Part shown: positions 5,424 through 12,816 of the stretch, piece by piece | How the letters are laid out: each line of letters begins with the position of its first letter | Position numbering within the stretch: position 1 is the first letter of the stretch | Assembly (NCBI GenBank): GCA_050014835.1 | Contig: JBEKCO010000038.1 | Location: 1 to 15,313 of the forward strand | Source of the DNA: Bog-793 sp050014835 | GTDB taxonomy: Bacteria > Actinomycetota > Acidimicrobiia > Acidimicrobiales > Bog-793 | Direction of reading: 5' to 3' | Length of the DNA: 15,313 nucleotides | Position numbers and translations under genes: made by a program | Notes under the pieces: model-generated | Database searches by the model: none | Told to the model about the DNA's origin: nothing | What the model saw: only the letters and a program-made list of their open reading frames with translations

Positions 5424-7043
5424 ATGCCGAAGTTGATCGAGTTCGATGAGCATGCCAGGCGTGCGCTCGAGCGGGGCATGAACCAGCTGGTCGACGCCGT
5501 GAAGGTCACGCTCGGGCCGAAGGGTCGCAACGTCGTCCTCGAAAAGAAGTGGGGCGCGCCGACGATCACGAACGACGGCGTCTCGATCGCCAAGGAGATC
5601 GAGCTCGAGGACCCCTTCGAGAAGGTCGGCGCCGAGCTCGTCAAGGAGGTCGCGAAGAAGACCGACGACGTCGCCGGTGACGGCACGACGACCGCCACGG
5701 TGCTCGCCGGGGCGCTCGTGCGCGAGGGGCTCCGCAATGTCGCCGCGGGCGCGAACCCGATGTCCCTGAAGCGCGGCATCGAAGCCGCGGTGGAAACAGC
5801 CGTCGGGCACCTCAAGGAAGTGGCGAAGGACATCGACTCGAAGGACCAGATCGCCCAGGTCGCGGGGATCTCCGCCGCCGACGCCGAGATCGGGTCGATG
5901 ATCGCCGAGGCGATCGACAAGGTCGGCAAGGACGGCGTCATCACCGTCGAGGAGTCCCAGACCTTTGGCATGGAGATGGACCTCGTCGAGGGGATGCGGT
6001 TCGACAAGGGCTACATCTCGCCGTATTTCGTCACGGACACCGACCGCATGGAAGCCGTGCTCGAGGACGCATACATCCTCATCTGCGGGTCCAAGATCTC
6101 CGCGGTGCGCGACATGCTCCCGGTCCTCGAGAAGGTCATGCAGACCGGAAAGCCGCTCGCCATCATCGCCGAGGACGTCGAGGGCGAGGCGCTCGCCACG
6201 CTTGTCGTGAACAAGATCCGCGGCACGTTCAAGAGCGTCGCCATCAAGGCCCCGGGCTTCGGCGAACGGCGCAAGGCGATGCTCCAGGACATGGCGATCC
6301 TCACCGCCGCCCAGGTCATCACCGAGGACGTCGGGCTGAAGCTCGAGAACGTCACCCTCGACCTGCTCGGCCAGGCGCGCAAGGTCGTCGTCACGAAGGA
6401 CGAGTCGACCATCGTCGAAGGCGCGGGCAGCGAGGCCGAGATCAAGGGGCGGATCAGCCAGATCAAGACCGAGATCGAGAACACCGACTCCGACTACGAC
6501 CGGGAGAAGCTGCAGGAGCGGCTCGCCAAGCTCTCCGGCGGCGTCGCCGTCATCAAGGTCGGCGCGGCGACCGAGGTCGAGCTGAAGGAGAAGAAGCACC
6601 GGATCGAGGATGCCGTCTCGACGACGAAGGCCGCGATCGAGGAGGGTGTCGTCCCCGGTGGCGGGGTGGCGCTCCTGCGGTGCCAGCAGCCGATCCTCGA
6701 CCTCGCCGAGAAGCTCGAGGGGGACGAGGCGACCGGGGCTCGGATCGTGGCCCGGGCCGTCGAGGAGCCGATGAAGCAGATCGCGGTGAACGCCGGCGCC
6801 GAGGGCGGTGTCGTGATCGAGAAGGTCCGGAGCCTGAAAAACGTCGCCGAAGGGCTGAACGCCGAGACCGGGGTGTACGAGAACCTGTTCAGCGCCGGGG
6901 TCATCGACGCCGCGAAGGTGACGCGCTCGGCGCTGCAGAACGCCGCCTCGATCGCGGCGCTCTTCTTGACGACGGAGGCCGTCGTCGTCGACAAGCCCGA
7001 AGAGAAGTCGGCGCCCGCCGCGCCTCCGATGGACGACTACTAG
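5424..7043 (+). CDS. groEL: Chaperonin GroEL (60 kDa)
   Basis: A 539-residue group I chaperonin subunit. The ATP-binding GDGTTT is at residues 85-90; VTLGPKGRNV, ITNDGVSIAK and VVPGGGVALL are all conserved. Fourteen-mers of this protein fold substrates in the cytosol with GroES. The ATG at 5424 has GGGAGG at 5409-5414 (spacing 9) and gives the canonical start PKLIEFDE. No groES precedes it, so this is a solitary groEL, as is common for actinobacterial groEL2 copies. The tail ends SAPAAPPMDDY, neither the GGM repeats of E. coli-type GroEL nor the His-rich tail of mycobacterial GroEL1. A perfect CIRCE element gives HrcA heat-shock control. The metM-metO pair lies immediately upstream; I recall a similar neighbourhood around Streptomyces groEL2. 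Confidence 0.97.
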   Translation: MPKLIEFDEHARRALERGMNQLVDAVKVTLGPKGRNVVLEKKWGAPTITNDGVSIAKEIELEDPFEKVGAELVKEVAKKTDDVAGDGTTTATVLAGALVREGLRNVAAGANPMSLKRGIEAAVETAVGHLKEVAKDIDSKDQIAQVAGISAADAEIGSMIAEAIDKVGKDGVITVEESQTFGMEMDLVEGMRFDKGYISPYFVTDTDRMEAVLEDAYILICGSKISAVRDMLPVLEKVMQTGKPLAIIAEDVEGEALATLVVNKIRGTFKSVAIKAPGFGERRKAMLQDMAILTAAQVITEDVGLKLENVTLDLLGQARKVVVTKDESTIVEGAGSEAEIKGRISQIKTEIENTDSDYDREKLQERLAKLSGGVAVIKVGAATEVELKEKKHRIEDAVSTTKAAIEEGVVPGGGVALLRCQQPILDLAEKLEGDEATGARIVARAVEEPMKQIAVNAGAEGGVVIEKVRSLKNVAEGLNAETGVYENLFSAGVIDAAKVTRSALQNAASIAALFLTTEAVVVDKPEEKSAPAAPPMDDY

Positions 7044-7053
7044 AAACCGCTTC

Positions 7054-7093
7054 GACGGCACGACCGTGGGAATCAACCCGCGGCCGTGCCGTT
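7054..7093 (+). terminator. Long hairpin terminator after groEL
   Basis: ACGGCACG (7055-7062) pairs fully with CGTGCCGT (7085-7092). After one A/C mismatch the stem continues with CCGTGGG (7064-7070) against CCCGCGG (7077-7083), including one G-T pair, around the loop AATCAA. It starts 11 bases after the groEL stop. There is no T-tract, typical of high-GC hairpin terminators, and the stem-loop is nearly symmetrical. Confidence 0.7.
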
Positions 7094-7124
7094 CGTCGCG
7101 AGAGGGCCACTTTCCCGGGCGCCG

Positions 7125-7130
7125 TAGACT
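7125..7130 (+). promoter_or_regulatory. -10 element of a leaderless hemQ-larE transcript
   Basis: TAGACT fits the TANNNT -10 pattern and ends six bases before the GTG at 7137. Transcription would start at the GTG itself. No ribosome-binding site lies before that GTG, which supports a leaderless message. No good -35 is visible. Confidence 0.5.
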
Positions 7131-7136
7131 CGCCGC

Positions 7137-7862
7137 GTGCCACCGCCCGCCGCGCGCCGTGCCGACCAGCAACCCGAGGTGAACCCCGACGGGGAGCCCG
7201 TCCCGGGATGGGCGGCCCTGCACCTTTTCTGCGATCTCGCCAGCGGCGCCGACATCGAGGCGGTCGAGTCCGCGCTCGCCGGTTGCCAGGCGGACGGCTA
7301 CGAGGTCGTGACCGTGGAGGTCATCGGGCACAAGGGCGACCTCGGCGTCTTGGCGCTCGGACCGTCGTTCGGGCGGCTGCGCGAGCTCCAGACCGAACTC
7401 GGCTACGCCGGGTGCGTGCCGCGGTACTCGTACGTGTCGCTCACCGAGGTGTCCGAGTACGCCAGCCGCGTGCCCCCCGAGATGAAACAGGCGCGCCTGC
7501 GGCCGAAGCTCCCGCCCGAGGGGATGCCGGCCTTCTGCTTCTACCCGATGTCGCGCCGCCGCGACGGCGACGACAACTGGTACCGCCTCGACTACGACGA
7601 GCGCCTGCGGATGATGATCAACCACGGCAAGGTCGGCAGCGGATTCCGCGGACGCGTCCTCCAGCTCGTCACCGGCTCGAGCGGGATCGACGACTGGGAG
7701 TGGGGCGTGACGCTGTTCGCCACCACGTTCGACGACCTCAAGTCCTGCGTCTACGCGATGCGCTACGACGAGGCCTCGGCCCGCTACGGCGAGTTCGGCC
7801 CGTTCCTCACCGGCATCGTCAAGTCCCCCGCCGAGCTCATGGCCTCGCTCGGTCGCGACTAG
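7137..7862 (+). CDS. hemQ: Coproheme decarboxylase HemQ/ChdC (chlorite dismutase family)
   Basis: A 241-residue protein of the actinobacterial HemQ type. It catalyses the last step of the coproporphyrin-dependent heme pathway, the oxidative decarboxylation of coproheme III to heme b with hydrogen peroxide. Family marks are CFYPMSRRR (134-142; Y136 is the expected catalytic tyrosine), NWYRLDYDER, H163 in INHG as the likely proximal heme ligand, and the region from VTGSSGIDDWEWG to DEASARYGEFGPF. Most relatives read YPMSK where this protein has YPMSR, a conservative change. The start is GTG 7137, directly after a TAGACT -10 and without a Shine-Dalgarno sequence. The first 25 residues are low in structure and poorly conserved. 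larE follows 17 bases after the stop, probably on the same transcript. No other heme genes are in the window. Confidence 0.9.
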   Translation: MPPPAARRADQQPEVNPDGEPVPGWAALHLFCDLASGADIEAVESALAGCQADGYEVVTVEVIGHKGDLGVLALGPSFGRLRELQTELGYAGCVPRYSYVSLTEVSEYASRVPPEMKQARLRPKLPPEGMPAFCFYPMSRRRDGDDNWYRLDYDERLRMMINHGKVGSGFRGRVLQLVTGSSGIDDWEWGVTLFATTFDDLKSCVYAMRYDEASARYGEFGPFLTGIVKSPAELMASLGRD

Positions 7863-7879
7863 CCACCCAAGGTCCTCCG

Positions 7880-8725
7880 GTGACGCCCCCCGTCGTCGGG
7901 CTCAGCCGTCTCGAGCACGTCCTCGACGGGCTCGGGCGCGTCGTCGTCGCCTTCTCGGGCGGCGCCGACTCGGCGCTCCTCGGCTACGTCGCGAACCGGA
8001 CGCTCGGACCCGAGAAGGTCCTCTGCGTCACGTCGTCGTCGGCCTCGCTCGCCGCCGACGAGCTCGCCGATTGCCGGGCGCTCGCCGCCGAGTGGGGACT
8101 GCGCCACCTCGTCGTCGAGACGAACGAGCTCGCCGACGAGGCCTACGTCCGCAACGACCTCGACCGCTGCTACCACTGCAAGCGGGAGCTCATGGACGTG
8201 CTCGCCGGCCCGGCGAGGACCGAGGGCGCGACCATCGCGCTCGGGGTCAACGTCGACGACCTGTCGGACTACCGACCGGGACAGCGGGCGGCGACAGAGC
8301 GCGGCGCGGTCTTCCCGCTCGTCGAGGCGGAGCTCACGAAGCACGACGTGCGGGAGCTCTCCCGTCATCTCGGCCTGCGCACCTGGGACAAGCCCGCCGC
8401 GGCCTGCCTCGCCTCACGGGTGCCCCACGGCACCCCCGTCACCCTCGGGGTGCTGAGCCGCGTCGAGGCGGCGGAGTCGGCGCTGCACGCGCTCGGCTTC
8501 CAGGTGCTGCGCGTCCGCCACTACGGCGAGACGGCCCGGATCGAGCTCGGCCTCGACGAGCTGGCCCGCGCGCTCGAGGCCCGTGAGGCGGTTGTCGCCG
8601 CGGTGCGTTCGGCCGGCTACCGCCACGTGACCCTCGACCTCGAGGGGTTCCGCTCGGGCAACCTCAGCCGCACCGCGCTCGGTGAGGGGCCGCGCGCCGA
8701 CCCGGCGGACAGGCCCGTGCCGTGA
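7880..8725 (+). CDS. larE: LarE-type ATP-dependent sulfur transferase (three-cysteine form)
   Basis: A 281-residue PP-loop ATPase with the pyrophosphate-binding SGGADS at 26-31. C97 and C100 lie in DRCYHCKREL, and C176 in PAAACLASR, the position of the sacrificial cysteine in Lactobacillus LarE. LarE adenylates the nicotinic-acid-derived cofactor precursor and inserts sulfur to build the nickel-pincer nucleotide of lactate racemase-type enzymes. Forms with all three cysteines are reported to hold a [4Fe-4S] cluster and pass on sulfur without destroying themselves, so this one is likely of that kind. GTG 7880 was chosen with AAGG at 7869-7872, spaced 7 bases. No larB, larC or larA is nearby, so the role here could be another thiolation. 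It converges on a small Cys-rich gene with only 7 bases between them. Confidence 0.85.
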   Translation: MTPPVVGLSRLEHVLDGLGRVVVAFSGGADSALLGYVANRTLGPEKVLCVTSSSASLAADELADCRALAAEWGLRHLVVETNELADEAYVRNDLDRCYHCKRELMDVLAGPARTEGATIALGVNVDDLSDYRPGQRAATERGAVFPLVEAELTKHDVRELSRHLGLRTWDKPAAACLASRVPHGTPVTLGVLSRVEAAESALHALGFQVLRVRHYGETARIELGLDELARALEAREAVVAAVRSAGYRHVTLDLEGFRSGNLSRTALGEGPRADPADRPVP

Positions 8726-8732
8726 CCGGCGA

Positions 8733-8948
8733 CTAGGGGTTCGGCGGGGGCTCGCGACCCTCCCGCGACACGCTCCAGCCGGCCGACGACGTGCTCCGCT
8801 TCTCGAAAAAGACGCACCCCTCGGGACAGGCGAACGGGACGAGATCGCTCACGCCGAGCTTGCAGTGCTCGAGCCGTTCCCCCCCGCGCACGGTCTGCAT
8901 GACGTAGTGGCGGCAGTCCTCGCGCACGGCCATGAACCATCGTCGCAC
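8733..8948 (-). CDS. Small four-cysteine protein of unknown function
   Basis: A 71-residue protein with four cysteines, C12, C29, C41 and C45, in the contexts EDCRHYV, EHCKLG, FACPEGC. The C-X3-C pair and the spread of cysteines suggest a structural metal site. No signal peptide or membrane segment is seen, and the last 20 residues are Pro/Ser/Arg-rich and probably disordered. I have no named family for it. The start could be GTG 8948 or ATG 8933; neither has a good Shine-Dalgarno sequence, but the longer form keeps RRWF and lies 27 bases after the PAC2-family stop. Close spacing on the same strand suggests one operon. Composition and the dense, specific cysteine pattern make a real gene likely. 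Confidence 0.6.
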   Translation of the reverse strand: MRRWFMAVREDCRHYVMQTVRGGERLEHCKLGVSDLVPFACPEGCVFFEKRSTSSAGWSVSREGREPPPNP

Positions 8949-8975
8949 GTCGGAGACCCGGGAGGGGCGCAGGCG

Positions 8976-9875
8976 CTAGCGCGGCTCGTCGCGCAGGTAG
9001 CGCTCGATCTCCTCGGTCAGCCCCTCGACGGATGGCCCCGGCGCGGTGAGGTCCTCGTGCTTGGCGATCCGCGCGACGTAGGCGGCCACCGTCTCGTCCT
9101 CGACGACGAGCTCGTCCATCCGGCGCTCGTACTCGCGCGCCTCGTGGGCGAGCCCGGGAAGGTCCGCCGGACGCCCGACCATCCGGGACGCCGCCTCGGC
9201 GAGCGCGAGCGCGGCCTTCGCTGAGACCGGCAGCGAGTAGCAGGGCACGCTCGCCCAGATCGCGACCGCCGGGATCCCCGCCTCGGCGAGCGCGGCGCCG
9301 AGCACTCCGACGATGCCGGTCGGCCCCTCGTAGCGCGACAGGGCGAGGCCGACCTCGCCGATCGCCGCGGCGTCGCTCGCCGTCGCGGCGAGCGGGACCG
9401 GCCGCGAGTGCGTCACCTCGGCGAGGTAGGCACCGAGCAAGATGACCCTGCCGGCCCGCAGGGCGGCCACGAGCTCGACGAAGGCCTCGCAGTAGGCGCG
9501 CCAGCGCAGCTGGGGTTCCGGTCCGCGCACGACGACGACGTCGACCGGCCCGGGGGCGACCGAGAAGACGGTGGCCGGCCAGGTGATCTCGCGCACCAAC
9601 CCCTCGAGGACGGTGAGCTCGGGGCGCGCCTCGGTGAAGTCGAAGAACTCCTCGGGGTCGATCTCGGCAAACGGCGCCGCCTGCCAGGCCCGGGCGAGGC
9701 TCGTGACCGCGTACGACGCCGCGTCGGCTGCGTCGTTCCAGCCCTCGAAGGCGACGACGACGTGCGGGTGGGAAAGGCGCGGACGACCCGAGACCCGGAC
9801 CGCCTCGGCGACGCCGCGGCGCGCGACGAACCGGAACGGGTGAAGACTCGCTCGCCGTCGACGGACGCGACCCAC
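8976..9875 (-). CDS. PAC2-family protein (proteasome assembly chaperone 2-like)
   Basis: A 299-residue protein with the actinobacterial PAC2 (formerly DUF75) signature VVAFEGWNDAADAAS near residue 40, followed by an alpha/beta core with ILLGAYLAEVTHSRPVPL and GIPAVAIWASVPCY, and a helical C-terminus (EREIERYL type). Archaeal and eukaryotic relatives help assemble the 20S proteasome. The bacterial proteins are widespread in actinobacteria, but their function is not settled. GTG 9875 was preferred over GTG 9881 because GGGGAGG (9887-9881) is then spaced 5 bases; the longer start would overlap that site. The Arg-rich first 25 residues are unusual and may indicate a still later start. The small four-cysteine gene follows directly. 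No proteasome gene is in the window. Confidence 0.85.
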   Translation of the reverse strand: MGRVRRRRASLHPFRFVARRGVAEAVRVSGRPRLSHPHVVVAFEGWNDAADAASYAVTSLARAWQAAPFAEIDPEEFFDFTEARPELTVLEGLVREITWPATVFSVAPGPVDVVVVRGPEPQLRWRAYCEAFVELVAALRAGRVILLGAYLAEVTHSRPVPLAATASDAAAIGEVGLALSRYEGPTGIVGVLGAALAEAGIPAVAIWASVPCYSLPVSAKAALALAEAASRMVGRPADLPGLAHEAREYERRMDELVVEDETVAAYVARIAKHEDLTAPGPSVEGLTEEIERYLRDEPR

Positions 9876-9899
9876 CGCCACCTCCCCGGGTCGCCTCCC

Positions 9900-9905
9900 A
9901 GCCTA
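9900..9905 (-). promoter_or_regulatory. -10 element of the PAC2-family gene
   Basis: The minus strand reads TAGGCT at 9905-9900. A start about 7 bases on, near 9893, gives an 18-base leader that contains the GGGGAGG ribosome-binding site. The -35 region is weak. Confidence 0.4.
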
Positions 9906-9950
9906 ACGGTCCGGGATCGCGCTCTTCGTGGGGAGACCCGGTCCGTTCGG

Positions 9951-9956
9951 TACGCT
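9951..9956 (+). promoter_or_regulatory. -10 element of the GNAT gene (leaderless)
   Basis: TACGCT fits TANNNT and ends 8 bases before the ATG at 9965. Transcription would begin at or just before the ATG, and no Shine-Dalgarno sequence precedes it. The 89-bp divergent gap (9876-9964) thus holds two back-to-back -10 elements. Confidence 0.4.
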
Positions 9957-9964
9957 CGACGCCG

Positions 9965-10408
9965 ATGCCAGCGACCGGGATCACCGTCGAGACCCTCACC
10001 AAACCGACCGAGGGGGACGCCGCCACCCTCGCCCGGTTGATCCCGGACCTCTCGTCGGCGCCCCCGCCCGACCTCGCCGAACTACGGGACCTCGTCTCCC
10101 AGAACGCCGCGACGGTGCTCGTCGCCCGGCTCGACGGCTCGATCGTCGGCACGCTCTCGCTCGTGATGTTCGCCGTGCCGTCCGGCCGGCGGGCCTGGAT
10201 CGAGGACGTCGTCGTCGATCGCAGCCACCGGGGACAGGGGATCGCGACCCGGCTCATCGACGCGGCCGTGGGGATCGCCTCCTCAGCCGGGTGCCGGACC
10301 GTCGACCTCACCTCGAGGCCGTCGCGCAACGACGCGAATCGCCTCTACGAAAGGTGCGGCTTCGCCCGCCGGGAGACGAACGTCTACCGGTACTCCCTCG
10401 GCACCTGA
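9965..10408 (+). CDS. GNAT-family N-acetyltransferase
   Basis: A 147-residue protein with a complete GNAT fold pattern. Strand 4 and motif A read IEDVVVDRSHRGQGIATRLI (79-98), where RGQGIA (89-94) is the acetyl-CoA pyrophosphate loop. Motif B follows as NDANRLYERCGF (122-133), with a YERCGF turn typical of the family. The acceptor (small molecule, peptide or protein N-terminus) cannot be told. The start ATG is the only good one and is preceded by a -10 element instead of a ribosome-binding site. Its last three codons and stop lie inside a 25-bp direct repeat whose second copy is 59 bases downstream. Confidence 0.85.
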   Translation: MPATGITVETLTKPTEGDAATLARLIPDLSSAPPPDLAELRDLVSQNAATVLVARLDGSIVGTLSLVMFAVPSGRRAWIEDVVVDRSHRGQGIATRLIDAAVGIASSAGCRTVDLTSRPSRNDANRLYERCGFARRETNVYRYSLGT

Positions 10409-10421
10409 CCGGCGGGCACGG
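10397..10421 (+). repeat. 25-bp direct repeat, copy 1
   Basis: These 25 bases recur without mismatch at 10456-10480, an offset of 59. Copy 1 contains the last codons of the GNAT gene (Leu-Gly-Thr, TGA) and 13 bases beyond. It begins CTCGGCACCTGA and ends GGGCACGG. Confidence 0.95.
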
Positions 10422-10455
10422 TGTCTCGGCCCGGCGCGCTCGGGCTGAGGATCCT

Positions 10456-10480
10456 CTCGGCACCTGACCGGCGGGCACGG
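10456..10480 (+). repeat. 25-bp direct repeat, copy 2
   Basis: A perfect copy of 10397-10421 in the gap before gltA. The 34 bases between the copies are not repeated, except for a short palindrome GAGGATCCTC at 10448-10457. It looks like a partial local duplication of the GNAT gene end, not a mobile element. Confidence 0.95.
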
Positions 10481-10539
10481 CAAACGAACCGCCTGCGGCG
10501 GAGATCGCCATCGTCGGGAACTTGGCCGTGTCAGCCGCA

Positions 10540-10560
10540 GCGGGCGGCAAGAACGCCCGC
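10540..10560 (+). terminator. Hairpin terminator candidate after GNAT
   Basis: GCGGGCG (10540-10546) pairs perfectly with CGCCCGC (10554-10560) around a 7-base loop. A smaller CCGCC/GGCGG hairpin lies at 10489-10501. Both sit between the GNAT stop and the next promoter. No T-tract follows. Confidence 0.45.
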
Positions 10561-10581
10561 AAGCCCCGTCCCGCGAGTGGG

Positions 10582-10607
10582 GAAGATTCGGATCTTCGCC
10601 CTAGGAT
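10582..10607 (+). promoter_or_regulatory. gltA promoter -10 with an adjacent perfect dyad
   Basis: GAAGAT (10582-10587) and ATCTTC (10592-10597) form a perfect inverted repeat around TCGG. TAGGAT (10602-10607) follows and fits a -10 element. A start near 10614 would give a leader of about 35 bases carrying GAGGAGG. The dyad sits where a regulator would block RNA polymerase; no regulator is identified. Confidence 0.4.
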
Positions 10608-10648
10608 CGCTGGTGATGGCACAAGGTCGACCCGAGGAGGCCGCCACC

Positions 10649-11920
<1,272 letters not shown>

Positions 11921-11921
11921 C

Positions 11922-11947
11922 CGCGATCCGCCCGCCGGGGCGACGCG
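11922..11947 (+). terminator. gltA terminator hairpin
   Basis: CGCG (11922-11925) and CGCCC (11929-11933) pair with GGGCG (11938-11942) and CGCG (11944-11947) around GCCG, with a small internal loop. It begins two bases after the gltA stop codon. It has no T-tract. Confidence 0.5.
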
Positions 11948-11995
11948 TTACTTGACGTACCCAGTTCCTGTACAGGGCATCTGTAGTAGCCGCTC

Positions 11996-12628
11996 GTGGT
12001 TGCAGGAACGATCGTCTACGTCGACGGTTTCAACCTTTATTACGGCGCGCTCAAGGGCTCGAGCCTCAAGTGGCTCGACCTTTAGGCGCTTTGTCGCGCC
12101 ACACTCCCGCACGAAGATGTAACTCTGATTCGCTACTTCACTGCCCACGTCTCAGGCAAGGCCGACGCCGGTGCCCCCGCAAGGCAAGAGACATACCTAC
12201 GCGCGCTCGCGACCGTCCCCTTGGTGAGGATTCACTACGGCAACTTCCTGAGCAACACGACCAGGATGCCCCTCGCCAATCCGCGCCGGTGTGGCGCGAA
12301 GACGGTTGAAGTCATCAGAACCGAGGAGAAGGGCTCCGACGTGAATCTCGCATCCCATCTTCTCTGGGATGCCTTCGCCGGCCGCTGCGGTGCACAAGTG
12401 CTCATCTCGGATGACTCGGATTTTTGCGAAACCATCCGCATCGCTCACGACGAGCTGGGAATGCGCGCGGGTGTCGTGAATCCGCATCGGCGTCAGCCAA
12501 GCCGGTCGCTGAATGCGAAGGCCGACTTCACAAAACAGGTGAGCGTTACAGCGCTGGCCGCTTCACAGTTCCCCGACCCGGTGATACAAGTCGGGCACAA
12601 ACCCATATTCAAGCCGGCCACCTGGTGA
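11996..12628 (+). pseudogene. NYN-domain (PIN-like) nuclease interrupted by an in-frame amber codon
   Basis: Read through, the frame encodes about 210 residues of an NYN/LabA-like RNase. YVDGFNLYYG (8-17) supplies the first catalytic Asp, RTEEKGSDVNLASHLL the second acidic cluster and VLISDDSDF the third; all are intact. Residue 30 is TAG (12083-12085), inside the conserved stretch KWLDL-(stop)-ALCRATLP, so the loss is a single-codon change and not a frameshift. The GTG at 11996 is the only usable start because TAG codons lie just upstream in frame (11984-11989). No ribosome-binding site is seen. Codons ending in A or T are much more frequent than in neighbours, suggesting a later arrival. 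Restart downstream (TTG 12221) would lose the first Asp. Sequencing error or recoding would be the alternatives to a recent nonsense mutation. Confidence 0.8.
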
Positions 12629-12636
12629 CCTGACAT

Positions 12637-12667
12637 GCGAAGAGCCACCCTTTCGGGCGGCTCTCGC
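12637..12667 (+). terminator. Strong hairpin terminator after the NYN gene
   Basis: AGAGCC (12641-12646) pairs with GGCTCT (12659-12664), CCC (12648-12650) with GGG (12655-12657) around TTTC, and GCG with CGC at the base across one bulged A. It lies 9 bases after the NYN stop. Confidence 0.65.
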
Positions 12668-12816
12668 GGCCCAGCCGCCTGGGAGGGTACTACCCGACTG
12701 TAGCGAACCATTCTTCCGGTTCAAGAGCTTCTCGAGCCTTCCTCGGAGTCCGTCAAATCACGCTCCGGGTCTACCGCCAGCACGACCGCTGGATCGTTTC
12801 GGGGCCCTCCCGCCAC
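12668..12816. other. Gene-free stretch with successive small inverted repeats
   Basis: No gene is recognised between the NYN terminator and the rlmB stop. The stretch holds short perfect inverted repeats one after another: CCCAG/CTGGG (12670-12683), GGGT/ACCC (12685-12695), GAACC/GGTTC (12705-12722), CGAG/CTCG (12733-12745), CGGAG/CTCCG (12744-12767) and CCAGC/GCTGG (12777-12792). The last could end the minus-strand rlmB transcript. I tested it by eye for a tRNA cloverleaf on both strands and found none. Confidence 0.4.

Noticed and set aside
7054..7093. Operator for hemQ
   Set aside because: The stem is long, GC-rich and placed just after the groEL stop; a terminator explains it better than a protein-binding site.
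10421..10648. N-terminal extension of citrate synthase to an upstream GTG near 10421
   Set aside because: It would include the direct repeat, hairpins and promoter and has no conserved sequence; GTG 10649 has a strong ribosome-binding site and gives normal length.
12083..12085. Amber codon as pyrrolysine or programmed read-through
   Set aside because: No pyrrolysine genes or recoding structure are visible, and relatives of this family as I know them have an ordinary residue here; nonsense mutation or error is simpler.
12629..12816. Possible tRNA or tRNA fragment (GGTTCAAGAG and CTACCGCCA motifs)
   Set aside because: The T-loop-like bases have no 5-bp T stem, and no acceptor or anticodon stems line up on either strand.
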